DNA of 64,000 bases, taken from the NCBI GenBank assembly GCA_052118065.1, contig JBQKHY010000002.1, forward strand, positions 62,001 through 126,000. Reading direction: 5' to 3'. Below the pieces are notes generated by a model. That model searched no databases and was not told the origin of the DNA. It worked only from the letters and a program-made list of their open reading frames with translations. Both the position numbers and the translations under genes were made by a program. Positions 16,528-24,178 of this stretch are shown piece by piece; positions within the stretch are counted from its first letter, which is position 1; each line of letters starts with the position of its first letter. Source of the stretch: Ruminococcoides sp052118065 (lineage in GTDB: Bacteria > Bacillota > Clostridia > Oscillospirales > Acutalibacteraceae).

Positions 16528-16604
16528 GGCGGAATAGCTCAGCTGGCTAGAGCATTCGGTTCATACCCGAAGTGTCGTAGGTTCAAGTCCTATTTCCGCT
16601 ACCA
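16528..16604 (+). tRNA. tRNA-Met (CAT anticodon, elongator type)
   Basis: 77 bases including encoded CCA. Anticodon arm TTCGG-TTCATAC-CCGAA gives CAT; the T arm has GTTCAAGTC-type loop; acceptor GGCGGAA pairs with TTCCGCT (one G-T at the end). It lacks the initiator-type acceptor and GGG/CCC anticodon stem, so it is elongator Met (or an Ile tRNA with modified CAT, which cannot be excluded). Confidence 0.92.
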
Positions 16605-16608
16605 ATAT

Positions 16609-16683
16609 GGCCCGGTGGTCAAGCGGTTAAGACACCGCCCTTTCACGGCGGTAACACGGGTTCGATTCCCGTCCGGGTCACCA
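16609..16683 (+). tRNA. tRNA-Glu (TTC anticodon)
   Basis: 75 bases with encoded CCA. Anticodon arm CCGCC-CTTTCAC-GGCGG gives TTC; T arm ACGGG-TTCGATT-CCCGT; acceptor GGCCCGG pairs with CCGGGTC. It follows tRNA-Met by 4 bases. Confidence 0.95.
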
Positions 16684-16689
16684 AAATTC

Positions 16690-16777
16690 GCTGGTGTGGT
16701 GGAATAGGCAGACACAAGGGACTTAAAATCCCTCGGACTAATAATCCGTACCGGTTCAAGTCCGGTCACCAGCACCA
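16690..16777 (+). tRNA. tRNA-Leu (TAA anticodon)
   Basis: 88 bases with encoded CCA and a long variable arm, as for class II tRNAs. Anticodon arm AGGGA-CTTAAAA-TCCCT gives TAA; acceptor GCTGGTG pairs with CACCAGC. Third gene of the Met-Glu-Leu operon. Confidence 0.95.
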
Positions 16778-16817
16778 ATTGCTGGGACTACCTTGTGTAA
16801 CATCAGCATATCGGTTT

Positions 16818-16846
16818 AGACACCTTTTTAGGTGTCTTTTTTCTTT
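16818..16846 (+). terminator. Terminator of the tRNA operon
   Basis: Perfect stem AGACACCT (16818-16825) / AGGTGTCT (16830-16837) with loop TTTT and a T-rich tail. Confidence 0.9.
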
Positions 16847-16919
16847 TGTCATTTTTTCACTAGACTATATTACTTTTATATTGTACAATAATATTATATT
16901 AGTAATGAGGGTGATTTTT

Positions 16920-18866
16920 ATGAACAATAATAGTTTTAGCAAGTTGTTGTCGATAGTTATTGCAACAGTAATTGTGCTTTCGACTTTTACAACAGCTTTC
17001 GCTGTGGATAATGAGGAAGAGGCTAGTACAACAGTTACTACAACAACCGAACCTGTAACGGAAAGTAGTGACCCTACTGTAACAACACCAACTGACTCAA
17101 CAGAACCTACTGAGCCTACAGAACCAACAATTAATTATTCCGGTGTAGTAGGTGAGAATTTAAGGTATTATTTCAACAGAAATAACGGTACTTTGCATAT
17201 TTCAGGTATAGGTACTACAATGAATAATTATTCAGAAAAGAACCTACCACCATGGCATATCTTTGCAAGTAATGTTAAAGCAGTATATGTAAATAAAGCA
17301 ACTAACTTAACTAATATAGGTTCATATATGTGTGCCGATATGATTAACTTGCAGAAAATTTATTATAGCAAAAATTTAAAGTCTATCGGTAAATGTGCTT
17401 TTCTAAATACTAAGAAATTGACTGCAATAACTTTAAACCAAAATATTTCCAGAATTAATGTTGATGCATTTAAGGGTAGTAAGACACCGTTAATTAAGGT
17501 TATGAATCCAAGTTTATCAATTAATTTTGGTGGCCATACAATTCCTAAAACTACAAAGATTCAATGTTATGGTACAAATACTCCTATATATAAGTATGCC
17601 AGAGTAAACGGTAATAATGTTATCTTAATGATTAGCAGTATTACTTTAAATACTAAGGAAGTTGTTTGCAAGGAAAAGACTACTACAGTTAAGGCTAATT
17701 TAAATCCTAGTATTGCTACAAATAAAAAGGTAAAGTGGTTTACCACAAATAAGAATATTGCAACTATTGATAGTAATGGTAAAGTAAAAGCTAAGAAAAA
17801 GGGTACTTGCTATGTTTATTGCAAGTCAACAGATGGTAGTAACAAAACATCAAATAAGATGAAAATTATAGTTACATCATTTCAGCTATACCAATACATT
17901 TTTACAAACAATAATTGTTATAAGGAGAGAACGGCTATTGACCCTAAGGGCATTGTAGTTCATTCAACAGGCGTTAATGCACCATACCTAAGAACTTATG
18001 TACCGGCTTGGAATGTTCCAACTCCCGGAGGTAGAGAGGTTTGTGTTCATGCATTTCTAGGTAAAAATTCTAAGGGAAAGTTAGAAGTATGGCAAGTACT
18101 GCCTTTTGAAATGGCTTGTTGGGGTGTAGGTGGTGGACCTAAAGGTTCATACAACTATGACCCTGGGTATATTCAATTTGAATGTTGCGAAGATAGTAAG
18201 TACAACAGAACATACTTTAATCAAGTGTATGATGAGGCAACTGACTTCTGTGCATATTTATGCTTAAGATATAGCTTGCCATATACTAAGGTTACCAGTC
18301 ATGCAGGTGCTTGTGCAGAGGGTTATGGTAGTGCCCATGGTGACATTGACCATTGGCTAAAAATTTACGGTAAGAATATGAATGACTTTAGAAATACCGT
18401 AAAGAAAAAGATTTATGAAATTGATAAAAACCCTGACCTAAAGTCCGGTACATATCATAAGAAAATCAAGGCTAAAAGTGACCTGTATGTATGGTCTAAA
18501 GATATAGTTGATGAATATGGAAACAGTAGCAAGAAACTTCAGAAAATATCTAAAGGTCAAAAGGTTACTTTCCTAAGAGATAACTTTAACGGTTGGTCAT
18601 ATGTACAGATTTCCAACAAAAAAGGCTATGTACAAAACAACCTTACTAACCTTGCATATGGCTCAAAGTATGTTAATAAAAAGGTAAATTATAAGGGTAC
18701 TTATCTATACACTAAGCCTTGTGGTAATAAATATAAAGTAAAGTTCCTATCATACAACACAAGGGTACAATTAGTTTCTACTATTAATAAAGGTAAGAAA
18801 AAGGGTTACTCCTATGTGTGCTATAAGAATAATTACTATTATGTAAAGACAAATACATTGTATTAA
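16920..18866 (+). CDS. Secreted N-acetylmuramoyl-L-alanine amidase with LRR, Ig-like and SH3 domains
   Basis: A 648-residue exported protein likely cutting the amide bond between muramic acid and the stem peptide. Order: signal peptide with hydrophobic core LLSIVIATVIVLSTFTTAFA (about residues 9-28); a Thr/Pro/Glu linker with EPTEPTEPT; a BspA-type leucine-rich region (about 90-200); a Big_2 Ig-like domain (about 240-325) with the usual VKWFTTNKNIATIDSNGKVK; an Amidase_2 domain (about 340-500) with zinc-ligand candidates in VVHSTG, VHAFLG and HGDIDHW; and C-terminal SH3-like repeats. A longer upstream start would read through the tRNA terminator; ATG at 16920 after GAGGGTG is chosen. Confidence 0.88.
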   Translation: MNNNSFSKLLSIVIATVIVLSTFTTAFAVDNEEEASTTVTTTTEPVTESSDPTVTTPTDSTEPTEPTEPTINYSGVVGENLRYYFNRNNGTLHISGIGTTMNNYSEKNLPPWHIFASNVKAVYVNKATNLTNIGSYMCADMINLQKIYYSKNLKSIGKCAFLNTKKLTAITLNQNISRINVDAFKGSKTPLIKVMNPSLSINFGGHTIPKTTKIQCYGTNTPIYKYARVNGNNVILMISSITLNTKEVVCKEKTTTVKANLNPSIATNKKVKWFTTNKNIATIDSNGKVKAKKKGTCYVYCKSTDGSNKTSNKMKIIVTSFQLYQYIFTNNNCYKERTAIDPKGIVVHSTGVNAPYLRTYVPAWNVPTPGGREVCVHAFLGKNSKGKLEVWQVLPFEMACWGVGGGPKGSYNYDPGYIQFECCEDSKYNRTYFNQVYDEATDFCAYLCLRYSLPYTKVTSHAGACAEGYGSAHGDIDHWLKIYGKNMNDFRNTVKKKIYEIDKNPDLKSGTYHKKIKAKSDLYVWSKDIVDEYGNSSKKLQKISKGQKVTFLRDNFNGWSYVQISNKKGYVQNNLTNLAYGSKYVNKKVNYKGTYLYTKPCGNKYKVKFLSYNTRVQLVSTINKGKKKGYSYVCYKNNYYYVKTNTLY

Positions 18867-18870
18867 AAAA

Positions 18871-18901
18871 AGAGTGTGGCTATTATTAGTCACACTCTAA
18901 A
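18871..18901. terminator. Bidirectional terminator between amidase and glycosylase genes
   Basis: AGAGTGTGGCT (18871-18881) / AGTCACACTCT (18888-18898), 11 bp with one G-T pair; A run on the left and T-rich sequence on the right, so it works for both convergent genes. Confidence 0.88.
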
Positions 18902-18904
18902 TTT

Positions 18905-19744
18905 TTATTCAAATAATTCCGGATGCATTCTTGAGTAGTGGAAAATATATTGTTGTGCAATACCGGCATAAGGTCCAAAGTCACTACCTGTCATATTAGG
19001 AAATAGCTTTTCCATTGCTCTTTTCATCCACACATCAATAGGAAATGCCTCAATCCTATGAAAGCCAAAAAGTAAAGTACAATCGGCTACCTTAACACCA
19101 ACACCCTTGATTTTGCACAATTCAGCCTTTGCCTCATCATAGGAAAGTTCTCTGCATTTATCAAGGTCAACTTCACCGGTTGCAACCTTTTTACTTGCAT
19201 CAATTATATATTTGTTTCTAAATCCTGCTCTAATAGGGGATAAGTCCTCAGGTGTTAGTTGTGACAGCCTTTCAGCAGTAGGAAAGGAATAGTAACCTGT
19301 ATCACCAATCCTATCACCAAAGGTTTCACATAGCCTTTCTACAATACCTTTAATTCGTTTTATATTGTTGTTTTGACTTATTATAAAGGTGCAAAGTGCC
19401 TCCCAAGAGTCTTGTTGCAAAATTCTAATACCTGATGCATATTCTGAGGCTTCCTTTAATATAGGATGAATTTCACTAACTTCATTTCTGATTTTGTCAT
19501 AATCAAGTTCAAGGTCAAAGTATTTTTTCCATATATTTTCAAAGTCCTCTATACTACTGTTTTCTATTATAAAGTCACTGCCATTAAGTCTAACAGTAAC
19601 AACCTTACCATATGCAACACCGGTAAAAGATTTATCAGAGTTTTCAACCCACCTAAAGGATTGACCACAATCTAAAGTTTCAGCTAAATTCAGTGCAGTA
19701 ACATTATGTACCACAACATTGTTATTAATTAATTCATAATTCAT
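18905..19744 (-). CDS. 8-oxoguanine DNA glycosylase / AP lyase, OGG1 type
   Basis: Removes oxidised guanine from DNA and nicks the backbone. The 279-residue protein has the OGG N-terminal domain (about 1-110, with LDCGQSFRW near 25) and the HhH-GPD domain. The hairpin KIKGVGVKVADC (about 215-226) carries the catalytic-lysine position and is followed by FPIDVWMKRAM with the conserved aspartate. The DCGQSFRW and IDVW motifs match eukaryotic OGG1-type enzymes known in Clostridia. An earlier in-frame GTG exists, but the ATG at 19742-19744 has GTGGTG at Shine-Dalgarno distance. Lone minus-strand gene, convergent with the amidase gene. Confidence 0.92.
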   Translation of the reverse strand: MNYELINNNVVVHNVTALNLAETLDCGQSFRWVENSDKSFTGVAYGKVVTVRLNGSDFIIENSSIEDFENIWKKYFDLELDYDKIRNEVSEIHPILKEASEYASGIRILQQDSWEALCTFIISQNNNIKRIKGIVERLCETFGDRIGDTGYYSFPTAERLSQLTPEDLSPIRAGFRNKYIIDASKKVATGEVDLDKCRELSYDEAKAELCKIKGVGVKVADCTLLFGFHRIEAFPIDVWMKRAMEKLFPNMTGSDFGPYAGIAQQYIFHYSRMHPELFE

Positions 19745-19822
19745 TATATTCACCACAATTATTATAGCATAAATAAAAGTTATATGATATACTTAATGTA
19801 TCTTAAATTAAGGATGTAAGCT

Positions 19823-20497
19823 ATGAAAGAAGATATACGCACAATACCGATTAATGATATTTTTATGGAGAAAAAGGGTTGTCCTTTTTGCACCATGGAA
19901 AAGATGCTTGAGAAAATTCAAGTTGATTATATTATAGGTGACGCTATGATGGAGCCTAATACCAGAATAGAAACCAACAAAAAAGGTTTTTGTCATAGAC
20001 ATTTTTCAATGATGCAACAGTCAGGTAAAAAGCTACCTAATGCACTTATTATGGAAAGTCACCTACAAGAAATTATTGATGCATTGCCAAAGGGCAAAAA
20101 GCCCGATAAAAAGTTCTTAGCAAAAATAAAAGAGCTAACTCACAGTTGTTATGTTTGTGACAGAATAGAAAGTAATATGAATCACCTTATCCAAATTGTT
20201 TTTACTGAATGGAAAAAGGGTAATGACCTTCAAAACCTCTACAAAGACCAAGAATTTATTTGTCTTGAACATTACGGAAAGGTTCTTGAAAATGCAAACG
20301 GAAAGCTAAAGGGTAAGGACTTAACTGATTTCTACGAAACAACAACAAATCTTTTCAAAAACTATCTTCTTGAATTAAAAGAAGACACAACATATTTTTG
20401 CAGTATGTTTGATTATCGCAATCAAGGAAAAGATTGGGGAAAGAGTATCAATGTTATTGAAAGAAACATTGAATTTTTAACTAAAGAAAAACCATAA
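19823..20497 (+). CDS. Cysteine-rich cytosolic protein, DUF6062-like
   Basis: A 224-residue protein with no signal or membrane segment. Four Cys/His clusters are visible: CPFC near residue 20, CHRHF near 57, CYVC near 109 and CLEHY near 147, arranged as two copies of CxxC followed by CxxH, which suggests a duplicated metal-binding module. I recognise it as resembling the uncharacterised DUF6062 family; no function is known to me. It diverges from the OGG-type gene and converges on a deaminase gene; no conserved operon partner is visible. Confidence 0.6.
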   Translation: MKEDIRTIPINDIFMEKKGCPFCTMEKMLEKIQVDYIIGDAMMEPNTRIETNKKGFCHRHFSMMQQSGKKLPNALIMESHLQEIIDALPKGKKPDKKFLAKIKELTHSCYVCDRIESNMNHLIQIVFTEWKKGNDLQNLYKDQEFICLEHYGKVLENANGKLKGKDLTDFYETTTNLFKNYLLELKEDTTYFCSMFDYRNQGKDWGKSINVIERNIEFLTKEKP

Positions 20498-20509
20498 ATT
20501 ATAAATAAA

Positions 20510-20547
20510 AGGCAGTTCAAATTTTTCACTTTTGAACTGCCTATTTT
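20510..20547. terminator. Bidirectional terminator between DUF6062-like and deaminase genes
   Basis: Perfect 12-bp stem AGGCAGTTCAAA (20510-20521) / TTTGAACTGCCT (20531-20542), flanked by T-rich and A-rich sequence. Confidence 0.9.
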
Positions 20548-21053
20548 TATTCAATGTTAAAGTCAAGAACAATCTTGTCCTTAGTAGGTTTAAACTGTGT
20601 CAGCTTAACACCGGCTGACAGTAACATTCTTTCTGATGCCTTAGTTGCATCAGTATCTTTGTATTTATTAGATAGATATACAATTTCTTTTATACCTGAT
20701 TGAATAATAGCCTTTGCACATTCATTGCAAGGGAATAGTGATACATATAACTTTGCACCAACCAGTGACTTTCCACCGGCATTAAGAATTGCATTTAATT
20801 CAGAATGTACCACAAATGGATATTTAGTTGCATTTGGTGTACCGGTTCTATCCCATGGAAATTCATCATCGGAACAGCCGTAAGGAAAACCGTTGTAGCC
20901 TGTTGATATAATAACATTTTCAGGATAAGGACTGTCCTTGCCACTGACAATACAGCAACCTACCTGAGTATTAGGGTCTTTACTTCTCTGTGCAGCAAGT
21001 AAAGAAATACTCATAAAATATTCGTCCCAGCTTATATAATCTTGTCTTTTCAT
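20547..21053 (-). CDS. dCMP deaminase family protein (ComEB-like)
   Basis: Zinc-dependent deaminase; family members convert dCMP to dUMP for thymidylate synthesis. The 168 residues show the zinc motif HSELNAIL (about 83-90, equivalent to H[A/S]E) and PCNECAKAII (about 109-118), plus substrate-region YNGFPYGCSDDEFPW near 53-67. Length fits dCMP deaminase. The start codon follows GAGGTGAG. In Bacillus the homologue is comEB, but no competence genes are near, so only the enzyme function is called. Own transcript on the minus strand. Confidence 0.88.
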   Translation of the reverse strand: MKRQDYISWDEYFMSISLLAAQRSKDPNTQVGCCIVSGKDSPYPENVIISTGYNGFPYGCSDDEFPWDRTGTPNATKYPFVVHSELNAILNAGGKSLVGAKLYVSLFPCNECAKAIIQSGIKEIVYLSNKYKDTDATKASERMLLSAGVKLTQFKPTKDKIVLDFNIE

Positions 21054-21117
21054 ATACTCACCTCATAAGGTACTTTAACTATATTGTACAATCTTAGTAT
21101 ATATAAGTCAATAAAAA

Positions 21118-21141
21118 AGCCATCCAAAATTATGGATGGCT
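21118..21141 (-). terminator. Terminator after the glucokinase gene
   Basis: AGCCATCC (21118-21125) / GGATGGCT (21134-21141); on the minus strand it is followed by a run of T (plus-strand A at 21113-21118). Confidence 0.85.
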
Positions 21142-21164
21142 TAGTGTTATTTAGGTTTCAAAAA

Positions 21165-22118
21165 TTATAGCATTGCTGCACCGATAATACCGGCATCATT
21201 ACCTAGAGATGCAGTACAAATAACAGTTTGCTTTTCGTTGTATTTTGTGATTCTTTCTTTTTCAACAATAGCTCTTACAGGAGCAAGTAGGTTTTCACCT
21301 TGTCTGCAAACGCCACCACCGATACAAATAATATCAGGCTGGAAGATGTTTACGATATTTACAAGACCTGTTGCTAGGTAGCCAACATACTTGTTAATAA
21401 CTTCTTTACCTGTTGAGTCACCTGCAAGCATTGCGTCAAATGGTGTCTTACCGTTAACCTTGTTAATGTCACCACCAACAGACTTTAGCATATATGAGAA
21501 TTCAGCATTTTCATTCATAATAGCTTCTTTAGTCATTCTGATTAGTGCATTAGCTGATGCGTATGCTTCCCAACAACCTTTTCTGCCACAACCACATTCT
21601 TGACCGTCTTTTACGATTACCATATGGCCAAGTTCTGCACCGGCATAGTTGCTACCACTGTATAGCTTACCGTCAATGATGATACCACCACCAACACCTG
21701 TACCAAGTGTAATAGCTACTGCATTCTTACAACCCTTTGCTGAACCTGCTAGGAATTCACCCCAAGCAGCAGCGTTGGCATCATTTTCAATCTTTACATA
21801 CTTATGAAGTCTTTCTTCAAGCATCTTGCTGATTTCCCAGTTCTGGAAACGCAAGTTAGGACAAGTTTCTACAATTCTTGTTTCAGGATTTACTGCACCC
21901 GGTACACCGATACCAATGTGTGCAATATTATCCATTGTTAGATTTGCTCTTGCGATAGCTTCTCTAACGATTTCTGCCATTGAGTCACATACTTCACTTT
22001 CAGGTCTAGGAATAGCAGTTTTACACTCTGCTCTTGCAATAATGTTAAATTCTTTATCCACAACACCTGCAACAATATTTGTACCACCAAGGTCGATACC
22101 TATTTTATATTCGTTCAT
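21165..22118 (-). CDS. glcK: Glucokinase, ROK family
   Basis: Phosphorylates glucose with ATP in the cytoplasm. The 317-residue ROK protein starts MNEYKIGIDLGGTNIVAGVV (phosphate 1 motif), has ENDANAAAWGEF near residue 103-114 with the catalytic aspartate, LGTGVGGGIIIDG near 134, and the ROK zinc motif with its Cys cluster in GQECGCGRKGCWEAYAS near 163-179. A longer upstream reading exists but ATG at 22116-22118 is preceded by ATAGGAGGT and is chosen. The absence of a helix-turn-helix domain separates it from ROK repressors. Promoter at 22150-22178. Confidence 0.92.
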   Translation of the reverse strand: MNEYKIGIDLGGTNIVAGVVDKEFNIIARAECKTAIPRPESEVCDSMAEIVREAIARANLTMDNIAHIGIGVPGAVNPETRIVETCPNLRFQNWEISKMLEERLHKYVKIENDANAAAWGEFLAGSAKGCKNAVAITLGTGVGGGIIIDGKLYSGSNYAGAELGHMVIVKDGQECGCGRKGCWEAYASANALIRMTKEAIMNENAEFSYMLKSVGGDINKVNGKTPFDAMLAGDSTGKEVINKYVGYLATGLVNIVNIFQPDIICIGGGVCRQGENLLAPVRAIVEKERITKYNEKQTVICTASLGNDAGIIGAAML

Positions 22119-22149
22119 GGGAATTAACCTCCTATTATTTATGCTAAGA

Positions 22150-22178
22150 ATTATACCACAAATAGGTACTATTTTCAA
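22150..22178 (-). promoter_or_regulatory. glcK promoter
   Basis: On the minus strand TTGAAA (22173-22178), 17 bases, TATAAT (22150-22155), 32 bases ahead of the start codon. Confidence 0.78.
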
Positions 22179-22312
22179 TGGTAATCATCAGAAAATAGGA
22201 TAAATGCTGAATTATTTTTTAAAATAGCAAATGAGTATAAGTGAGTATACGAGAGAATAAAGGAGTATTTGAGAGATTGTATAAAGATAAATTAAAATAT
22301 TTCAAAAAAGTG

Positions 22313-22341
22313 TTGACTTCTCTTTACAAAGGTGATAAAAT
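22313..22341 (+). promoter_or_regulatory. rplM-rpsI promoter
   Basis: TTGACT (22313-22318), 17-base spacer, TAAAAT (22336-22341), 42 bases ahead of rplM. The short leader can form ATCTTT/AAAGAT (about 22342-22360); whether this is regulatory is unknown. Confidence 0.75.
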
Positions 22342-22383
22342 CATCTTTGCAATTAAAGATTAACGAACAAGGAGGACAATTTT

Positions 22384-22812
22384 ATGTCAACTTATATGGC
22401 TAAAAAAGGCGAAGTTGAACGCAAGTGGTATGTAATTGACGCTAAGGGCAAGACTCTTGGTAAGGTTGCTGCTGAAGCTGCTACTCTTCTAAGAGGCAAG
22501 CACAAGGTAACATATACACCACATGTTGATTGCGGTGATCATGTAATCGTTGTAAACTGCAAAGACATCGTTCTAACCGGTAATAAACTAACTCAGAAAG
22601 TTTGGTACAGACACACAGGTTATATCGGTCATCTAAAGGCTACACGCTATGATACACTTATGGCTACACGCCCAGAAAAGGCTGTTGAACTTGCTGTTAA
22701 GGGTATGCTACCTGATAACTCACTAGGTAGAGCTCAGATTCTAAGACTAAGACCATTTGCAGGTGCAGAACACAATCATGCTGCTCAGTCACCTGAAGCA
22801 TATGAAATTTAA
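22384..22812 (+). CDS. rplM: 50S ribosomal protein L13
   Basis: Large-subunit protein, 142 residues, starting MSTYMAKKGEVERKWYVIDA and containing GKVAAEAATLLRGKHKVTYT and the signature region near PDNSLGRAQILRLRPFAGAE. Length is standard. The Shine-Dalgarno sequence is AAGGAGG. It is paired with rpsI 17 bases downstream, the near-universal L13-S9 operon. Confidence 0.98.
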   Translation: MSTYMAKKGEVERKWYVIDAKGKTLGKVAAEAATLLRGKHKVTYTPHVDCGDHVIVVNCKDIVLTGNKLTQKVWYRHTGYIGHLKATRYDTLMATRPEKAVELAVKGMLPDNSLGRAQILRLRPFAGAEHNHAAQSPEAYEI

Positions 22813-22829
22813 GGAAGGAGGCTATTATA

Positions 22830-23231
22830 ATGTACGATAAGACACCATTTTTCTATGGCACAGGTAGAAGAAAATCATCAGTAGCTCGTGTAAGACTATA
22901 TCAGGGTACTGGTAAGATCACAATCAACGACAGAGATATCGACGAATATTTCGGTCTTGATACACTAAAGCTAATCGTTCGTCAGCCTCTTGAACTAACA
23001 GAGACAGGCGAAAAGTTCGATGTTGTATGTAGAGTTGCAGGCGGTGGCGTTACAGGTCAGGCCGGTGCAATCCGTCACGGTATTTCAAGAGCACTTCTAC
23101 AGTACGATAGCGAAAACCTAAGATCAGCACTTAAGAAAGCTGGCTTCTTAACTCGTGACCCTCGTATGAAGGAAAGAAAGAAGTACGGTCTAAAGGCTGC
23201 TCGTCGTGCACCACAGTTCTCAAAGAGATAA
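22830..23231 (+). CDS. rpsI: 30S ribosomal protein S9
   Basis: Small-subunit protein, 133 residues, with GTGRRKSSVARVRLYQGTGK at the N terminus, GGGVTGQAGAIRHGISRALL near 71-90 and the basic C-terminal tail GLKAARRAPQFSKR that reaches the ribosomal P site. Preceded by AAGGAGG. Second gene of the rplM-rpsI operon; a perfect terminator follows. Confidence 0.98.
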   Translation: MYDKTPFFYGTGRRKSSVARVRLYQGTGKITINDRDIDEYFGLDTLKLIVRQPLELTETGEKFDVVCRVAGGGVTGQAGAIRHGISRALLQYDSENLRSALKKAGFLTRDPRMKERKKYGLKAARRAPQFSKR

Positions 23232-23250
23232 TTTTTTGCACACATATTAT

Positions 23251-23283
23251 TTCCCTTGGAGTCATTCCAAGGGAATTTTTTTA
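23251..23283 (+). terminator. Terminator after rpsI
   Basis: Perfect 10-bp stem TTCCCTTGGA (23251-23260) / TCCAAGGGAA (23266-23275), then TTTTTTTAT. Confidence 0.92.
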
Positions 23284-23360
23284 TAAGGAATTGTTTATAA
23301 ATATAAGGATTATGGGAAAAGGATGGAACAACAGTAATTTAATCTTTTATATAACACTAA

Positions 23361-23388
23361 AGGCATTCTCATTGAGGATGCCTTTTTT
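23361..23388 (+). terminator. Orphan terminator upstream of the acetyltransferase gene
   Basis: AGGCATTCTC (23361-23370) / GAGGATGCCT (23374-23383), 10 bp with one G-T pair, then TTTTTT. No gene lies between the rpsI terminator and this hairpin, so it may end a short unseen transcript or act as a backup terminator. Confidence 0.75.
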
Positions 23389-23389
23389 A

Positions 23390-23398
23390 TGTGGAAAA
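23390..23398 (-). promoter_or_regulatory. DnaA-box-like site 1 upstream of acetyltransferase gene
   Basis: TTTTCCACA on the minus strand, within the 13-mer AAGTTTTCCACAT that recurs in several intergenic places of this window. It directly follows the T tract of the orphan terminator. Function as a DnaA site is inferred. Confidence 0.45.
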
Positions 23399-23474
23399 CT
23401 TTTATTCTTTATAACTTGACATTTACTGTTAGGAGTTGTTAAACTGTAGTTAATGATTAATAAAACCATATTTA

Positions 23475-23483
23475 TGTGGAAAA
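23475..23483 (-). promoter_or_regulatory. DnaA-box-like site 2 upstream of acetyltransferase gene
   Basis: Second TTTTCCACA within AAGTTTTCCACAT, 85 bases from site 1 and in the same orientation, just ahead of the Shine-Dalgarno AGGAG of the acetyltransferase gene. Binding here could affect expression; this is inference. Confidence 0.45.
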
Positions 23484-23499
23484 CTTAGGAGATATAATT

Positions 23500-24165
23500 A
23501 TGGACTTTGATATGAAAGAAAGAATGTTAAATGGTAAGCCTTTTTTATCATTTGAAAAAGAGTTAACAGAAGAAAGACAACAACAACAGAGATTGCAGTT
23601 TAAGTATAACAATCTTGACCCTGACGATATTGACGGTAGAATTGCACTTCTAAAGGAAATGCTAGGGGGTACAGGTGAAAGAGTATGGATGGAAAGACCT
23701 ATCTACTTTGACTATGGCAAGAATACATATGTAGGTGAGGACTTTTACGCAAATTCAGGTGTAACTATTCTTGATGGTGCAAAGGTTACTATCGGTAATA
23801 ATGTTATGTTAGCACCGGGGGTAGGTATTTATACTGCCGGTCATCCTATTCATCCTTATCCAAGAAATATAGGCATTGAATATAGCTTCCCTGTAACTAT
23901 CGGTGACAATGTATGGGTAGGTGCTCAGACAGTAATTAACCCGGGTGTTACTATCGGTAGTAATGTTGTTATCGGTTCAGGTAGTGTTGTAAATAAGGAT
24001 ATTCCTGACAATGTAATTGCAGTTGGTAATCCTTGTAGAGTAATAAGAAAAATTACTGATGATGACAAGAAGTATTATTTTAAAGACCTTGAAATTGAAA
24101 AGGAATTTTATGAATATGCAGAAAGAGATGATCTAGAGAATTTCTTTACTAAAACTGTAGAATAA
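23500..24165 (+). CDS. Maltose/galactoside O-acetyltransferase family protein
   Basis: A 221-residue LacA/Maa-type acetyltransferase that moves acetyl from acetyl-CoA to a sugar hydroxyl. The N-terminal Mac domain has MKERMLNGKPFLSF, and the left-handed beta-helix of hexapeptide repeats runs from about residue 70 to 185 (TIGNNVMLAPGVGIYTAGH, VTIGDNVWVGAQTVINPGV). The catalytic histidine is in YTAGHPIHP near 113. A C-terminal extension of about 35 acidic residues is somewhat longer than usual. A GTG further upstream lies in the DnaA-box-like motif; the ATG at 23500 after AGGAGATATAATT is preferred. A HAD gene follows after 13 bases. Confidence 0.88.
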   Translation: MDFDMKERMLNGKPFLSFEKELTEERQQQQRLQFKYNNLDPDDIDGRIALLKEMLGGTGERVWMERPIYFDYGKNTYVGEDFYANSGVTILDGAKVTIGNNVMLAPGVGIYTAGHPIHPYPRNIGIEYSFPVTIGDNVWVGAQTVINPGVTIGSNVVIGSGSVVNKDIPDNVIAVGNPCRVIRKITDDDKKYYFKDLEIEKEFYEYAERDDLENFFTKTVE

Positions 24166-24178
24166 TAGGGAGAATGTT

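Noticed and set aside
22054..22062. Exact TTATCCACA DnaA box in the glucokinase gene
   Set aside because: It lies within coding sequence as codons for a conserved-looking segment and is isolated; most likely chance.
23312..23419. Possible 35-codon hydrophobic peptide between rpsI and the acetyltransferase gene
   Set aside because: The reading frame runs through the orphan terminator hairpin and a DnaA-box-like site, and shows no codon pattern; a chance reading frame is more likely.
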